DNA of 64,000 bases from Amphibalanus amphitrite (GCF_019059575.1 NW_024881979.1:62001-126000), one strand, 5' to 3'; shown: positions 35,871-46,361, counted from the first letter of the stretch. Notes: generated from the letters alone by a model not told the origin. Translations and numbers: made by a program.

Positions 35871-36254
35871 TGCACCTTTGCACTTTTAATTGCAAATTGA
35901 AAATTGAAAATTAAATTGCAAATTGAAATTGAAATTGCGATGGTCCTAAAATCAGCGTCATACAAGCAAGGAGCCAATATTTGATGACTCGTTGCTGACA
36001 TATTTGATGTTCGTTTTCCAAAGAAATCCCGTGAAAGGCAGTCTTCTCAGTGACTTGACATATTATTATCTTTTGACCTGCTTCACAGCCACGTTATTTT
36101 TGGTGACTTATTTGCTCGCTATTTGCAGATATACTGCATTGTCTTGGTACATTGTGGTTCAGCTCTGGTCACGGCTGTGTCTGTGCTGAGGTAAGGCCTT
36201 GGGTGCAATCAGCCTACATCTATTGAGACCTCCCAGGGATAGGATATTTTCGTC
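35871..36254 (+). other. 5' flank of the Helitron-like gene
   Basis: An imperfect AATTGAAA tandem stretch (about 35,888-35,940) precedes about 300 bp of unique-looking sequence. A splice-donor-like GAGGTAAGG is present at 36,188-36,196, but no acceptor is needed because the downstream frame opens with its own ATG. No clear TATA box or element terminus was found. Confidence 0.35.
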
Positions 36255-39200
36255 ATGCAAAAACCAAGTTACGCCAACATAGCGGAGGGCGTAAAGCCAT
36301 CGTTCGTAGAGGTGCTGACGGGGATGTCCCGTGAGGCCAGGTCTGGAAGGATTTATTATCATGATTGGCAATCCACTCCAGTGGTCAGCAGGCAGGACCC
36401 CGTTTACACTGACTACGGTGCTAACATCATCGGCATACATGGCGACGGCAACTGTCTGTTCCGGGCGCTCGCCTATGCTGTCGGTGATCCCTTGCTAGAT
36501 CACGTGGCCCTTCGGCAAAAGATATGTGAAGAGGAGCGCAAAGATGAACTTCTTAGGGAAGTGTTCCCTGACCTGGACGGCTACATCAATTCCATGCGCA
36601 AGGGAGGTAAGTTCGGTGGTGAGCCAGAGATAAGAGCAGCAGCACGTGTGCTTCACCGTCTCATCTATGTGTGGGAAAACGGTCATCAGGTGGCTGCTCA
36701 TGGAACACCAAACCAATCTCCTATTCACTTATGCTATTATAGTCAGAGGCAGCACTATGACCTGCACATGGTCGCTCCATCTCCCCCAACACCACCAACA
36801 CCCCAGGAGGAACCAACTGCCCAGACTTCACCGGCCATCACTGAGCAGAGCACCGACAATGATGGTGCTTGGACTATTGTTAAGGGACGAGGCGGTCGCC
36901 AGGCAAAGTGCCTAGATACTGTGACAAAACCAGCGAGTAAGGAGAGCTCCGCAGCTGCTACGAGCCTCAACACTTCAGTCTGTGGCAATGCAGCAAAACG
37001 GCCAGTTGGCCGTCCCAAAAAACAGAAACGTATTTTCACGCATCTCTTCGGACGTTCAATCAACGTCGAGGATGTCTGTGTAGAAGCGCAACCAGCCTCT
37101 GAGGGTGCAGACGTGCCAGTGATCGTCTCCGAAACCATTCCGGTTGTTCCACTGGGTACAGATCATGGGGAAAATGAGGACACAACAAAAAGCTGTGAGG
37201 AGTCTGACACCGTAGTCAGCGCTACTGCCAAAAAGGCACGCGTTGGGCGTCCTAAGAAACGGGGCCCACCACCGCCATCATCAAAACGTACAGCCCCTAT
37301 GGAACTTGATGCAGCAGAGACCAAAGAATTAGTTCCTCAAAACACCGTTCAGTCGGTTGGAGCACTTGAAGCTGACTCGTCAAAGATAGGACAGTCGGAG
37401 TCTAGTGCTACGGGAGGAAACGTTCAGCGTCGTGCCGGTCGCCCGAGGAAAGGTAAGGCTGTCTTCCCACGCCGGAAAAAGGATATCACCACGGACGCTG
37501 GCGTGTCTCAGGCTATCGAGACAGTTGGTGAGGAATCTGATCAACTATTCACTGAACCAGTAAAAAGTTCATGCAATGAACCAGGAGTTAAGTCGCCATT
37601 GGCTGTTGATGTCACTGGCCGTAATGTCCAAGGATGCATTCAATCTCCAGCCAGCTACATGCAGTCAGATTCAGACATCGAGGGGGTTTCCACGCTGACT
37701 CGTGCCACTCTGGATGACTTTGTGGATAAGTCCTCGCATAGTGTGGTTATACAAAGTGTGTCAACCGATCTCAGCTCACCAACGGACAGCAATTTAATCG
37801 GTCCATGGCGGTACCGAAACAGTAATAAAGTTACTGTAACGTACCTTATTGGTGACGATGGGCAAATACGTCAGATGAGCCTGAAAAACCTAAAACGACG
37901 TGGGTTTGGCGCTCCATCACTTAGCGGTCAATTCCGGTACAGCTCTTACTCGTGGCTCCGATTTAAGGTTATGGTAACAAAATCTGGTCACACATTGACG
38001 ACGGTTTTGGAGGACGAGGATCTGTTCCACAAAACGCTCCGCCTTGTAGATCGCTTCTACTCGACACATCCACGTCGGGCGGAGGAGGAAGGTCTGCAGC
38101 CTCATCGGGGTCCGCAGACTTGGGAAGACCGGCATAATCTTCTCCAGCTGCACTACTATGGTAAGGGCTGGTATAAATTTTACCGTTTCTCTACACTTCG
38201 TGAGATATTCATATCCAGACATGGAGCTGATCGCTGGGCCGAGTTTCAGGCTGACCCATGGTCGGAGACACTTTCAGACGAGCATTTCGAGCTCTTGCTT
38301 CGAGATGTTCATCATAAGCTACGGCAACACCATTTCAGATACATTCACCTGATTGACGCCTTTGCCGGACCACAGTGTCACGAAGATCGCGGCAACGCCA
38401 CTCGCGTTCAGTACAACGTAATGTTCGTCACTCGTTCCGCTACGTCTGGTAGGCGTCAACAGCGCAGGCCGGTGGCGCAGGCGCCGCCTCAACGCATTGC
38501 AGCCCCTGCCGCCGATGACACCAGTGTTCTCACGTCGTTCTTCCTCCGATCATGCACTGAGTGCGGCACGCTGCGCGTTCTTGATGCCAGAGCTGCGTCC
38601 AAGTATCCACTAGGTCATTACACCTATGCCGGCGATCAGCGCAGAGTTCGTTTCACTTGTGACCGGCTGGTCGGCATCACGTGCGACACTCCAGCAGACT
38701 TTGTCACCTGCACGGCGGAAGAGAAGCCGTCCACCTGGGTGGCCATGGGCGCTCGGACGGCGGGAGACGCGTTACCGCCACCGGCAATGCAGCTTCGCTC
38801 ATTACGTGTGCTGGACGCGTCTGATCATACAGAGGAGACTGAGGTTCTGGCTAGCTATCATTACCGTGGTGATGACAGAGTTGCTGAATGGACTGGTCGT
38901 CGTGCCGTACTGACCCGAACGTCAAACAGTGGCGTCGTCACACTGGGCACGCAGGCGAAGCGCAGACGCTTCCGTCCTATTTCCAGCAGTCAGTTCACAG
39001 CCGGCCGTTTCACCGTGGACAGTCCGCGCGAGGCAAAATGCTGCCAGGCGTGGCACGATCCACTCGACACGGATTCTGAAGATCCGTCGTCCGAGCTTCA
39101 GTTCTCCAACTTACAGGTACTACGTGACATCCATGCCTTGTACAATTCGCTTCGCCGTGTGCGTTGCGTCAAGTGCAACCAGCAGACGCCCGGATTGCCG

Positions 39201-42200
39201 TATCCCGACTATCAGATCCAGGTGCCTGAGCATGGCCGTTTGGTTAATTTGCCGCCGGACAGCGTTGTTTCTGGCGCCGTATCGCGCTCGTCGCTGCTCC
39301 GTGAAGGCGGGCGTTGTACGGTGACGCTAGACCCCGAATTCAGGGGTGCCAACGGCACAGTTTTCACTGACCGAGACATCACGGGCGTTTGTACAGCATG
39401 TTCATCAGCATATGAGGTTGACGCCAACAATAACATTGTACCTCGGCCGCTGGTGTCGGACATAAATCAATTACGTCCCGATCCGAATGACGTTGGCGAC
39501 TTTGTCGGCGGCGCCGAGCGGCCCGTCGCCTCCCAGCCAGCGCTGAGCGCATCGGCTGCAAACAACGGTGGTCCAGAGGACGACAGTGACGAGCCAGAGC
39601 CGACGGATATGAGCCTGTTCTCGGCAGAAAATCTGGTAGCCACTGATGTATACTCAGACGAGGCGTATCATCAGTTTGTTAAGTCATGGACACCCGCTGA
39701 GACAATGGTGCTGCGGCCAGTGCATCTGGTTGTCAGCGTGCTGCGTTTGCGTGCCAACCAGGTTCCGTTCTGCAAGCACGGCACCATTTCTTATCCGCTG
39801 AAGGACGCCTGTCGGGCACGGAATTTACCATGGTATGATTTTGAAAGGCTGCCATTCGTTGTGCTGGTGCAGAGCAGACGAGACGGCACGTCTGCCGAGG
39901 CCATGGTAAACATGCAGACCATACTGAGGGCCAAACACTTTATGGAACGCACCATGGAGTGTAAATACAACCCACGGCAGACGCGTCCATTCTATCGCTT
40001 TGTCGGCGAACAATGGATGCCATTTTCAAACGAAAACCTTGCAGCTCTGCAGCGGCGGCTGTCCGAGCCGGATCGGCCGAGCACACCTGCCGGTCTTCGT
40101 GTCGTACTGGCCAGCGACATTCACGCCCGTGCAGACAAGGTGTTGCGGTTCAACGAGTTCTGCAATTGGCTAGAGTCCGGCTTCACCATGGCCGACGAGC
40201 TGTGGAAAAGCTTCCGGCTGTCGCGCAGCGGTGAGGGTGCCGACACCACAGAGGCTGGCCAGGATGACTTATGGGAGGTCATTGAGAACTTTGTGGTGGG
40301 TCAAGCTGTCGACGCGGCTGCCGACCGCCACAACGGAGGGCAGCACGAGCGACGCACAGGTGACGACGACGAATCGGACGCCGATGAAATCGACGTCACC
40401 ATGCGTCACGTTCTCAACTGTGCCGTTGCTAACGGCTGGCTGCTGCCCGCCCCCGTCGACGGAGACAATGTTGACTCGACCGGCGAGCCGAGTAGCGTGC
40501 TGTTACGCTGTTGTGAAGAGCTGGAGATGCTTGGCCGCGAGTTCGGCAACGACGAGGGCTTCCGCGCTGGCGGCATTTCTGCCGGTGCCGTCTGCGGGCC
40601 ACAGAGTGAACGTCCCGAAGACATTCGCCGGCAGGGTATCGCGCGTTCTGCGCTCCTTCACATACCGATGCCGGGAGTCGACCGGGAAAATCCGCTGCCC
40701 GAGTCGACACCCGGCTACATGCAGATGGCTTTCCCAGAGGTGTTCCGCTCGGGTGACGCCGATCCGTACCAGGACCGTAAGGTCAGCATTCGTCAGCCAG
40801 TCACCTCCTGGCGACAGAACTGGCTTCACTGGATGTCGCGTCAGCCCGAGGCGGAAGGCAACGTTGACCTTCAGTTCGTTGTCAGCAACCAGCTGAGTCG
40901 TGATAAGACCGGCCAGGAGGCCAATGTTGCCATCAGAATGACCGATTTTCCAGACGGGTTGCCAACCAAGGAGCAACTGGAAAACGACCCGGCGCTGTGC
41001 AAAAGGCTTGCTCAGTCGCTGCTTTGTCTACGCTCAAAACTGGAGGATTCTGACGCTTACTGGCGAGTGCAAAAGCAGGACGCCATCGGCATCGCTCGCT
41101 ACCTTGAGAGCCCGCCGCCGTGGCGGTCTAATGCAATCCCCATGGAGGTTTACCTGTGGCAGACACGAGCCGTGCCCTACAATCATCATCCGGCTATTCA
41201 TCGGCTGTGTGACAACGCTGCCGTGAATGAGGCGCTCAGTGACGAGCGCTATCTCCATGCACGGCTAGCCAACACGCTGCGACATCCCGGCATCGTGGCG
41301 TGGGTGTCGGCGCTGATTGGTGAGCTGGACACCTTGGCACTATCTGTGGCACGACACTCTGCAACATACTTCCTGGTGCGCTCTGAGTGGGGTGCTAACG
41401 CCAACCCACACATTCACCGTCACGTGATCAGTGAATCGTTCTCACGATTCCTACACCAGCTTCAGACCTCTCTGAAGCACAAAGTGGCAGAGATCGAAAG
41501 AGATTTGAGGGTGGAAGACCCCACTTTGGAGAGCGATGATTCTCGCGTCACTCTTGAGACGCGCGTCAGCGCGGCTTGGCGTGAATGTCAACAAGAGTAT
41601 GTCAGGCACATCGGTCGCTGCTACACCAACTGGAATGCCGGCTTCACAAAAGACGGCGAGCGCACCTTTGACTTTGCCTACGATCGCAAAACAACCGTTT
41701 GCCGTGCTAGCATGGCCGTCCAGCTGGACAACGCGCTGTCAACTGGCGACTTTGCCGCCATTGACGAGCTCTATGTGCGCGTCATCAACGGCACGCTGCG
41801 ACACACGGGCCACAGCGGACGCGGAGACGCGCCGTCTGCCAAAGACGGGTGTGCCGTGCGGCGACCGGTCGTGGACAAGGCGGCAACCGAGGCGGCCCGT
41901 TCGGCAGATGGACGTGCCAAGCAGGTAAAAAAAGAGGTGATTGTGTGCAAGAGACGCATGCCACGGCGTCTCCGCACCGAGCCGGCTGTGGTGAAAGATG
42001 CACACGATCCTCGCATATATCAGTTCGAGACGGCCTCAAACGACAAATGGCTAGGTAGTCATGACCCGTTCACCATCCTGCACGTCCTCAACAACGTCGA
42101 CGACAAGGCAGTGGTGCCCGCGTGGCTCACCCGTACGCCGCGTGTCGAATGGAAAAGCTCGCCCACGGACAGCGGTGGCTACACATTTAACGTGCTCCTC

Positions 42201-45200
42201 GCTCAGTCCCGCGGCGACGGTAGCGTCGAGTACGCGCTCAAGTATGCCATGAAGCCGGTGGCTCCGATCAGGACCACCGGCGACATGCTGTTGTCGGCAA
42301 TGGAACGCCGTGAGGCGAGCGACAACGTGGATATCGGTGTCGTACAGAAAATGTACAACCAGGCGGCAGCATCCATGTGTCAGTCCATCTTTCAGGCAGT
42401 GCACAAAAACTGGCAGCTGCCGCTGCTGCAGAAGAATTTGGACGTGAAGAGATTCAGTATGAGCGGCTGCCGCGTGGTGAAACCGGCCAATGCCGCTGAC
42501 AATCCGGTGTACGTGTATGCCGACTCGGTGGAGCGCTTCAACGCGCGGCTGGGCGACAACATTCGTCATGGCAATATTCCTCTGGCCGATATTCAGCGCA
42601 AAATGTCAGTCTACGAGTTTTGCGACACGTTCACGTGCACTGAGAAAACTATAGATGGTCAGCGCGTATTCCAGATAAGTCGTCGCCAGTCTTCATGGTG
42701 TGGTGTGCTGAAAACAGTCATGTTGGCACCACATCATGGCATATCAAAGGCAAATCCGGCCAGAGTCAATTTCTGGAAGTATGCTCGCGACATCGTGCTG
42801 TGGTGTCAGCCGTGCCTGACATCGCAGGAGCTGATGCCGCCACTAGATTGTCTCACTGACTGCGCCATAGCCGCTCACTGGAGAGCCATGTACGAGCAGC
42901 TGATGGCATCTGACGTACACAAGCCTGTGTGGGTCACTCGGTATTACGAAGACCACAAACGCCGAGCGACGGCAGCCACAGGAGAGGACGTGTCTGACGA
43001 ATCGGACAGCGACGATGACGACGACGGCGACAACGCTGACGATGCTGCTGATGTTGTCGAGCCGCCTGAGGTAGAGGAAGAGCGTGAGCTGATGGCTCAG
43101 CGTGTGCGTGATCGCTTCTACCAGACGGCTCTGGACGCCATGCTGGCGTGTCCTGCAGAGGACATTGACGACGCAGTGCAGCGAGCTGACAGAGCGGCGG
43201 CGAGCGTCGCAAACCCGGCCGGCTACGACTTCCAGGCGCAGTGGCTCGGCGATCGCATAGTCAATCCAGAACATGTGCGTCGCAACTATGGCCGACTGGC
43301 TAGTCTGAGCGCCGGAGACGCTGCGCATTCTGCTCCGGTGACGCCGAGTGGACGTCAGCTGGTGCTGCCGCGTCTGGTCACAGGCTATCTGAAAGAACAG
43401 CGCGAGTGGCGACGCTCCTGTCGTGAATGGAATGCCTACGATCAGGCGGTGGCCAAATGGCGCCGTAATCGGTCGTCACGCATCGCCGAGCCTGTCGCGC
43501 CCCTGGTCCCCGATATTAGGGACAAACGGCCCAAGGCACTGCGTGCATTCCTGCTGGGTGATCCTGGCGCGGGCAAATCGACTACGCTGCGCTCTGCCGT
43601 GCACGAGTTGAACGAGCTGCTCGTCTCTGATGAGGCCGACTGGACTGACGTAGTCAAACTTTCGGCGCCAACGGGCTGCGCATCGTTCCACATGGCACAC
43701 GGTGCGACCACCATCCACCGTCTCTTTGCTATAAGAGTCGGTCAAGTAGGCGATGACCCGTTGCCGGCCGAGAGCCGACAGTTCGCATCACTGTGTGAAA
43801 GGCTCGGTCCTGAGCTGGGTCTTCTCATATTCGACGAGTTCTCAATGATCCAGCGCAGGATGATGCGCTGGATAGTAAAGCGACTCGAGGAGGCCGGCAT
43901 CAATTTGGACGACATCGGCGTCGTGCTTGTCGGTGACCCGGCACAGATACTGCCGATCGGCGACAGTCCTGTATGGAGTCTCCGCCAGCGAATGGACGAC
44001 GGCAAAGACTGCTGCGAGGCATCGCGGCTGGGCATGCTCGCCTTCCGTGAGGTGTTTCGTATGCCGGCGCTGGAAACAGTGGACGGCTTCGCGGCTTGGA
44101 GTCACGCCGCTTCACGGGAGCCGAACACGCTCAATGATGATGAGCGCCGTGCGGTGGCTCGTTTCCGTGCGGCAGCACTGGACGGCGATTACGAGACCGT
44201 CTACTTAAATGAAGTGCGGCGCACTGTCCAGAACGACGAGCTAGCCGACCATTTCACAAAGGTGATCATTCCATCGTTCCGCTACGGCAGGGCGACACAC
44301 GCCAGTCTGCAGTGGCTCCGCGACAACACGGCCACCGCCGACCACATGGCTGCTGATCCACTTTGGGCCGGCGCTGTCACACTGCACGGTAACCATTGGT
44401 TTAGCGAGCTGGCCGTGAATCGTGCTACCGTCGAGTCGGACAACGCCAGGGCGCTCGTTCGCTTCGCCAACGAGCGTGACACGCCGGTAATGGCCGTGAA
44501 CGCACAGCATTTACCGACGAAAAAAGCAGCCCGACTGCAAAAGGTGTCACCCAGAGAGTTCCGCAGCATACCGGCAGTGTTCTTTGCGTGCAGTGGTCTG
44601 CCGCTGATGCTGTTGGAAAACGTGGCACCCAGTGTCGGTCTGTTCAATGGCGCTCACGTCGAGTTCGTCGGACCGCTGTACTTGGAGGATGACTGGCAGG
44701 TAACACTGTCCAGCTGTGAGTACAGAGAAAGGGTGCGGACCAGTGGCGTCACGCTGACCACTCCCCTCGACACACCCGCCTCGGACCGTGAGCGTATGTA
44801 CCAGGTTCCCGTGGGCAGTGTCATTGTGAAGGTCAACGGTCACACGGTCGACGGCGATGAGCATCGTCTCGACGAGCTGGTCGCGGCGTCTAGCACCGTC
44901 CAGCTGGTATTTCACACGCCAAAGCACCCGCCTCATCTGCCCGAGTTCATTGTGGTGCGTGTTCCAAACTACACCGAGAATCGTGGCCCAAATATCCTCG
45001 GCATCGAAGATGCCGACGATCTGGTGCCAATACGGATGGTAAAGCGCGCCCGTGACAAGGGCAAAAACAATCGGGCGATAGGCGGCGGTGAAGAGAGTCG
45101 GACCGAGTTTCGCGTTGGACCGCCGCTGGAGGGCGGCAGCGCATTCACCGGCTTTAAAGGCCAGGGCGCCACGCTGGATCGAGTGGTGGCCAAAGTGAAA

Positions 45201-45758
45201 GCGTGGGTAGAGACACCCGGCTTCTGGACGGTGGTGGTGTCGCGTGTCAGGCACCCACATCACCTGCACATTCCCACTGACCAGTGGCCAACTGTCGAGG
45301 AGATTCAGGTTCAGCGTCTGAATCCAGACGTGCTGGAGGCCGAGATCTTCGAGCGCCAAATGAAAATCAATGCTGCAAAGACGTGGCGTCACTTTGTGGC
45401 TGCCGAGGATGACGGCCAGTGGAGTAGCGCCGATAATGTCATCGGAGACGCTGTCCACGTGGCTTGGAGGCGGCTGCACACACGCGACGTGGCCTCTGTT
45501 GTGTGCGACGAGCTGCATGCCAAGGGAGTGAACGTGTCTGTAAGTGACGTACAGCACGTCATCCAGAAAATGTCGCAGACGGACGAGGCACTGATCCTTG
45601 CAGATCATATATACCTCACCTCACGGCAGCACTGCTGTCTTGTGCGCAGTAAAATACAGCGTGGACGACGACGACCCACAACCACCAAACCGTCTAAGCG
45701 GCCAGCGTCCACGTCTGCTGGTCGAGGCCGGCGTGGTAAGGGTCGCCGCATCTCGTGA
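36255..45758 (+). CDS. Helitron-like rolling-circle transposase (OTU, AT-hooks, Rep, PIF1 helicase), 3,167 aa
   Basis: This single uninterrupted frame encodes the replication initiator-helicase of an autonomous Helitron-type transposon, expected to nick, strand-transfer and unwind DNA in the nucleus. In order: an OTU cysteine-protease domain (about residues 54-174; GDGNCLFR with D64 and C67, and H167 in the HY motif); three AT-hooks (about 251, 330 and 394); Cys pairs CTEC, CVKC and CTAC (about 766, 971, 1046) that may bind zinc; the Helitron N-region (AYWR near 1603); the HUH motif PHIH (H1719, H1721); paired tyrosines YALKYAMK (Y1993, Y1997); an acidic stretch near 2246-2276; a PIF1-type helicase with Walker A GDPGAGKST (K2441), DEFSM (D2527) and GDPAQ (about 2560); late motifs near 2963-3005; and an Arg/Lys-rich tail. 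It is longer than typical plant Helitron Rep-helicases. No endonuclease or RPA domain was seen. The ATG at 36,255 is the first in frame before the OTU domain. The absence of stops suggests a recent, possibly competent copy. Confidence 0.95.
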   Translation: MQKPSYANIAEGVKPSFVEVLTGMSREARSGRIYYHDWQSTPVVSRQDPVYTDYGANIIGIHGDGNCLFRALAYAVGDPLLDHVALRQKICEEERKDELLREVFPDLDGYINSMRKGGKFGGEPEIRAAARVLHRLIYVWENGHQVAAHGTPNQSPIHLCYYSQRQHYDLHMVAPSPPTPPTPQEEPTAQTSPAITEQSTDNDGAWTIVKGRGGRQAKCLDTVTKPASKESSAAATSLNTSVCGNAAKRPVGRPKKQKRIFTHLFGRSINVEDVCVEAQPASEGADVPVIVSETIPVVPLGTDHGENEDTTKSCEESDTVVSATAKKARVGRPKKRGPPPPSSKRTAPMELDAAETKELVPQNTVQSVGALEADSSKIGQSESSATGGNVQRRAGRPRKGKAVFPRRKKDITTDAGVSQAIETVGEESDQLFTEPVKSSCNEPGVKSPLAVDVTGRNVQGCIQSPASYMQSDSDIEGVSTLTRATLDDFVDKSSHSVVIQSVSTDLSSPTDSNLIGPWRYRNSNKVTVTYLIGDDGQIRQMSLKNLKRRGFGAPSLSGQFRYSSYSWLRFKVMVTKSGHTLTTVLEDEDLFHKTLRLVDRFYSTHPRRAEEEGLQPHRGPQTWEDRHNLLQLHYYGKGWYKFYRFSTLREIFISRHGADRWAEFQADPWSETLSDEHFELLLRDVHHKLRQHHFRYIHLIDAFAGPQCHEDRGNATRVQYNVMFVTRSATSGRRQQRRPVAQAPPQRIAAPAADDTSVLTSFFLRSCTECGTLRVLDARAASKYPLGHYTYAGDQRRVRFTCDRLVGITCDTPADFVTCTAEEKPSTWVAMGARTAGDALPPPAMQLRSLRVLDASDHTEETEVLASYHYRGDDRVAEWTGRRAVLTRTSNSGVVTLGTQAKRRRFRPISSSQFTAGRFTVDSPREAKCCQAWHDPLDTDSEDPSSELQFSNLQVLRDIHALYNSLRRVRCVKCNQQTPGLPYPDYQIQVPEHGRLVNLPPDSVVSGAVSRSSLLREGGRCTVTLDPEFRGANGTVFTDRDITGVCTACSSAYEVDANNNIVPRPLVSDINQLRPDPNDVGDFVGGAERPVASQPALSASAANNGGPEDDSDEPEPTDMSLFSAENLVATDVYSDEAYHQFVKSWTPAETMVLRPVHLVVSVLRLRANQVPFCKHGTISYPLKDACRARNLPWYDFERLPFVVLVQSRRDGTSAEAMVNMQTILRAKHFMERTMECKYNPRQTRPFYRFVGEQWMPFSNENLAALQRRLSEPDRPSTPAGLRVVLASDIHARADKVLRFNEFCNWLESGFTMADELWKSFRLSRSGEGADTTEAGQDDLWEVIENFVVGQAVDAAADRHNGGQHERRTGDDDESDADEIDVTMRHVLNCAVANGWLLPAPVDGDNVDSTGEPSSVLLRCCEELEMLGREFGNDEGFRAGGISAGAVCGPQSERPEDIRRQGIARSALLHIPMPGVDRENPLPESTPGYMQMAFPEVFRSGDADPYQDRKVSIRQPVTSWRQNWLHWMSRQPEAEGNVDLQFVVSNQLSRDKTGQEANVAIRMTDFPDGLPTKEQLENDPALCKRLAQSLLCLRSKLEDSDAYWRVQKQDAIGIARYLESPPPWRSNAIPMEVYLWQTRAVPYNHHPAIHRLCDNAAVNEALSDERYLHARLANTLRHPGIVAWVSALIGELDTLALSVARHSATYFLVRSEWGANANPHIHRHVISESFSRFLHQLQTSLKHKVAEIERDLRVEDPTLESDDSRVTLETRVSAAWRECQQEYVRHIGRCYTNWNAGFTKDGERTFDFAYDRKTTVCRASMAVQLDNALSTGDFAAIDELYVRVINGTLRHTGHSGRGDAPSAKDGCAVRRPVVDKAATEAARSADGRAKQVKKEVIVCKRRMPRRLRTEPAVVKDAHDPRIYQFETASNDKWLGSHDPFTILHVLNNVDDKAVVPAWLTRTPRVEWKSSPTDSGGYTFNVLLAQSRGDGSVEYALKYAMKPVAPIRTTGDMLLSAMERREASDNVDIGVVQKMYNQAAASMCQSIFQAVHKNWQLPLLQKNLDVKRFSMSGCRVVKPANAADNPVYVYADSVERFNARLGDNIRHGNIPLADIQRKMSVYEFCDTFTCTEKTIDGQRVFQISRRQSSWCGVLKTVMLAPHHGISKANPARVNFWKYARDIVLWCQPCLTSQELMPPLDCLTDCAIAAHWRAMYEQLMASDVHKPVWVTRYYEDHKRRATAATGEDVSDESDSDDDDDGDNADDAADVVEPPEVEEERELMAQRVRDRFYQTALDAMLACPAEDIDDAVQRADRAAASVANPAGYDFQAQWLGDRIVNPEHVRRNYGRLASLSAGDAAHSAPVTPSGRQLVLPRLVTGYLKEQREWRRSCREWNAYDQAVAKWRRNRSSRIAEPVAPLVPDIRDKRPKALRAFLLGDPGAGKSTTLRSAVHELNELLVSDEADWTDVVKLSAPTGCASFHMAHGATTIHRLFAIRVGQVGDDPLPAESRQFASLCERLGPELGLLIFDEFSMIQRRMMRWIVKRLEEAGINLDDIGVVLVGDPAQILPIGDSPVWSLRQRMDDGKDCCEASRLGMLAFREVFRMPALETVDGFAAWSHAASREPNTLNDDERRAVARFRAAALDGDYETVYLNEVRRTVQNDELADHFTKVIIPSFRYGRATHASLQWLRDNTATADHMAADPLWAGAVTLHGNHWFSELAVNRATVESDNARALVRFANERDTPVMAVNAQHLPTKKAARLQKVSPREFRSIPAVFFACSGLPLMLLENVAPSVGLFNGAHVEFVGPLYLEDDWQVTLSSCEYRERVRTSGVTLTTPLDTPASDRERMYQVPVGSVIVKVNGHTVDGDEHRLDELVAASSTVQLVFHTPKHPPHLPEFIVVRVPNYTENRGPNILGIEDADDLVPIRMVKRARDKGKNNRAIGGGEESRTEFRVGPPLEGGSAFTGFKGQGATLDRVVAKVKAWVETPGFWTVVVSRVRHPHHLHIPTDQWPTVEEIQVQRLNPDVLEAEIFERQMKINAAKTWRHFVAAEDDGQWSSADNVIGDAVHVAWRRLHTRDVASVVCDELHAKGVNVSVSDVQHVIQKMSQTDEALILADHIYLTSRQHCCLVRSKIQRGRRRPTTTKPSKRPASTSAGRGRRGKGRRIS
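36414..36776 (+). other. OTU-type cysteine protease domain of the transposase
   Basis: The motif GDGNCLFRAL gives the Asp and nucleophile Cys of OTU-fold deubiquitinases. GGEPEIRAAARVL fits the helix that follows, and RQHYD supplies the catalytic His. All expected catalytic residues are present. OTU domains are known in animal Helitron-like proteins; the substrate is unknown. Confidence 0.9.
36999..37454 (+). other. Three AT-hook motifs in the transposase linker
   Basis: VGRPKKQK, VGRPKKRG and AGRPRKGK occur in a low-complexity linker after the OTU domain. GRP cores flanked by Lys/Arg bind the minor groove of AT-rich DNA, so they may tether the protein to target or terminal DNA. I do not know this combination as a standard feature of the family. 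Confidence 0.8.
40887..42284 (+). other. Helitron Rep (HUH, two-tyrosine) nuclease domain
   Basis: A helical lead-in with AYWR, then NPHIHRHV with the metal-binding His pair, then YALKYAMK with two tyrosines separated by three residues, as in Helitron Y2 nucleases. All catalytic positions are conserved. Confidence 0.9.
43527..45284 (+). other. PIF1-like superfamily 1 helicase domain
   Basis: Walker A (GDPGAGKST), motif Ia (APTGCAS), Walker B (FDEFSM), motif III (VGDPAQILP), FKGQGATL (motif V-like) and VVVSRVRHP (motif VI-like) occur in canonical order. Confidence 0.92.
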
Positions 45759-46361
45759 GAATGGACGCAACGCATCGTTCGGGGATTTTCCGTGTGTATA
45801 ACTGGCGCGAGAGCAAACCGTTTGAAAAGCATTAAAGTGCGTTTCAGTACAGTCGTGCACCATTCCCACATAATTTTGGTCTTTGTAGACAATTAAAGTA
45901 ACGCACCGATGTTCGTTTAACAGGAGCGGGGAGTGGTGTGACCCAGTGCGCATGAATAAAACTGGTATTAACGTAATCGGGTCGCATGGGCATGGAAGGG
46001 CACTCCTGCATGCCTGCTCGCCATGCACAGCTTACCGGCTGGGGCATTTTTTGTCCGTTGGTAATCAGTTTTTGTGGCGGGTTTTCGAAGGCATGGGACA
46101 AAATTATTGGCATTGATTGCTTTTCATTCAACACCGATATTCACCTTGAAACAAGTGCATTACATGGCTTATTCGTTTCCAAAGATTACAAAGATTTCGA
46201 GTGGCAACAACAAATTGCGTTCAGCATATTTTCATTTAACAAATAACTCTTCATTGGGTCACGGAACATGCTTTACATAAAAAAGTAAATGACTTGAATA
46301 ACTTTAAGGGCTTGTAGCTAACTTCTCACCGTGGATGTTCCATTAAATATTGCTCGTTTTC
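45759..46361 (+). other. 3' flank of the transposase gene with poly(A) signal
   Basis: ATTAAA lies near 45,832 and AATAAA at 45,955-45,960, about 200 bp after the stop codon, giving plausible polyadenylation signals. I could not find a convincing hairpin plus CTRR-type terminus, so the 3' end of the element is unresolved. Confidence 0.45.

Noticed and set aside
44547..45608. 353-codon antisense frame inside the transposase gene
   Set aside because: It is the complement of the strongly coding helicase region, with no independent motif or promoter; a codon-composition shadow.
5100..45758. The array repeat as a direct derivative of the 3,167-aa element
   Set aside because: I found no TAACCGCAGG leader or matching hairpin near the gene; without defined ends the relationship cannot be claimed.
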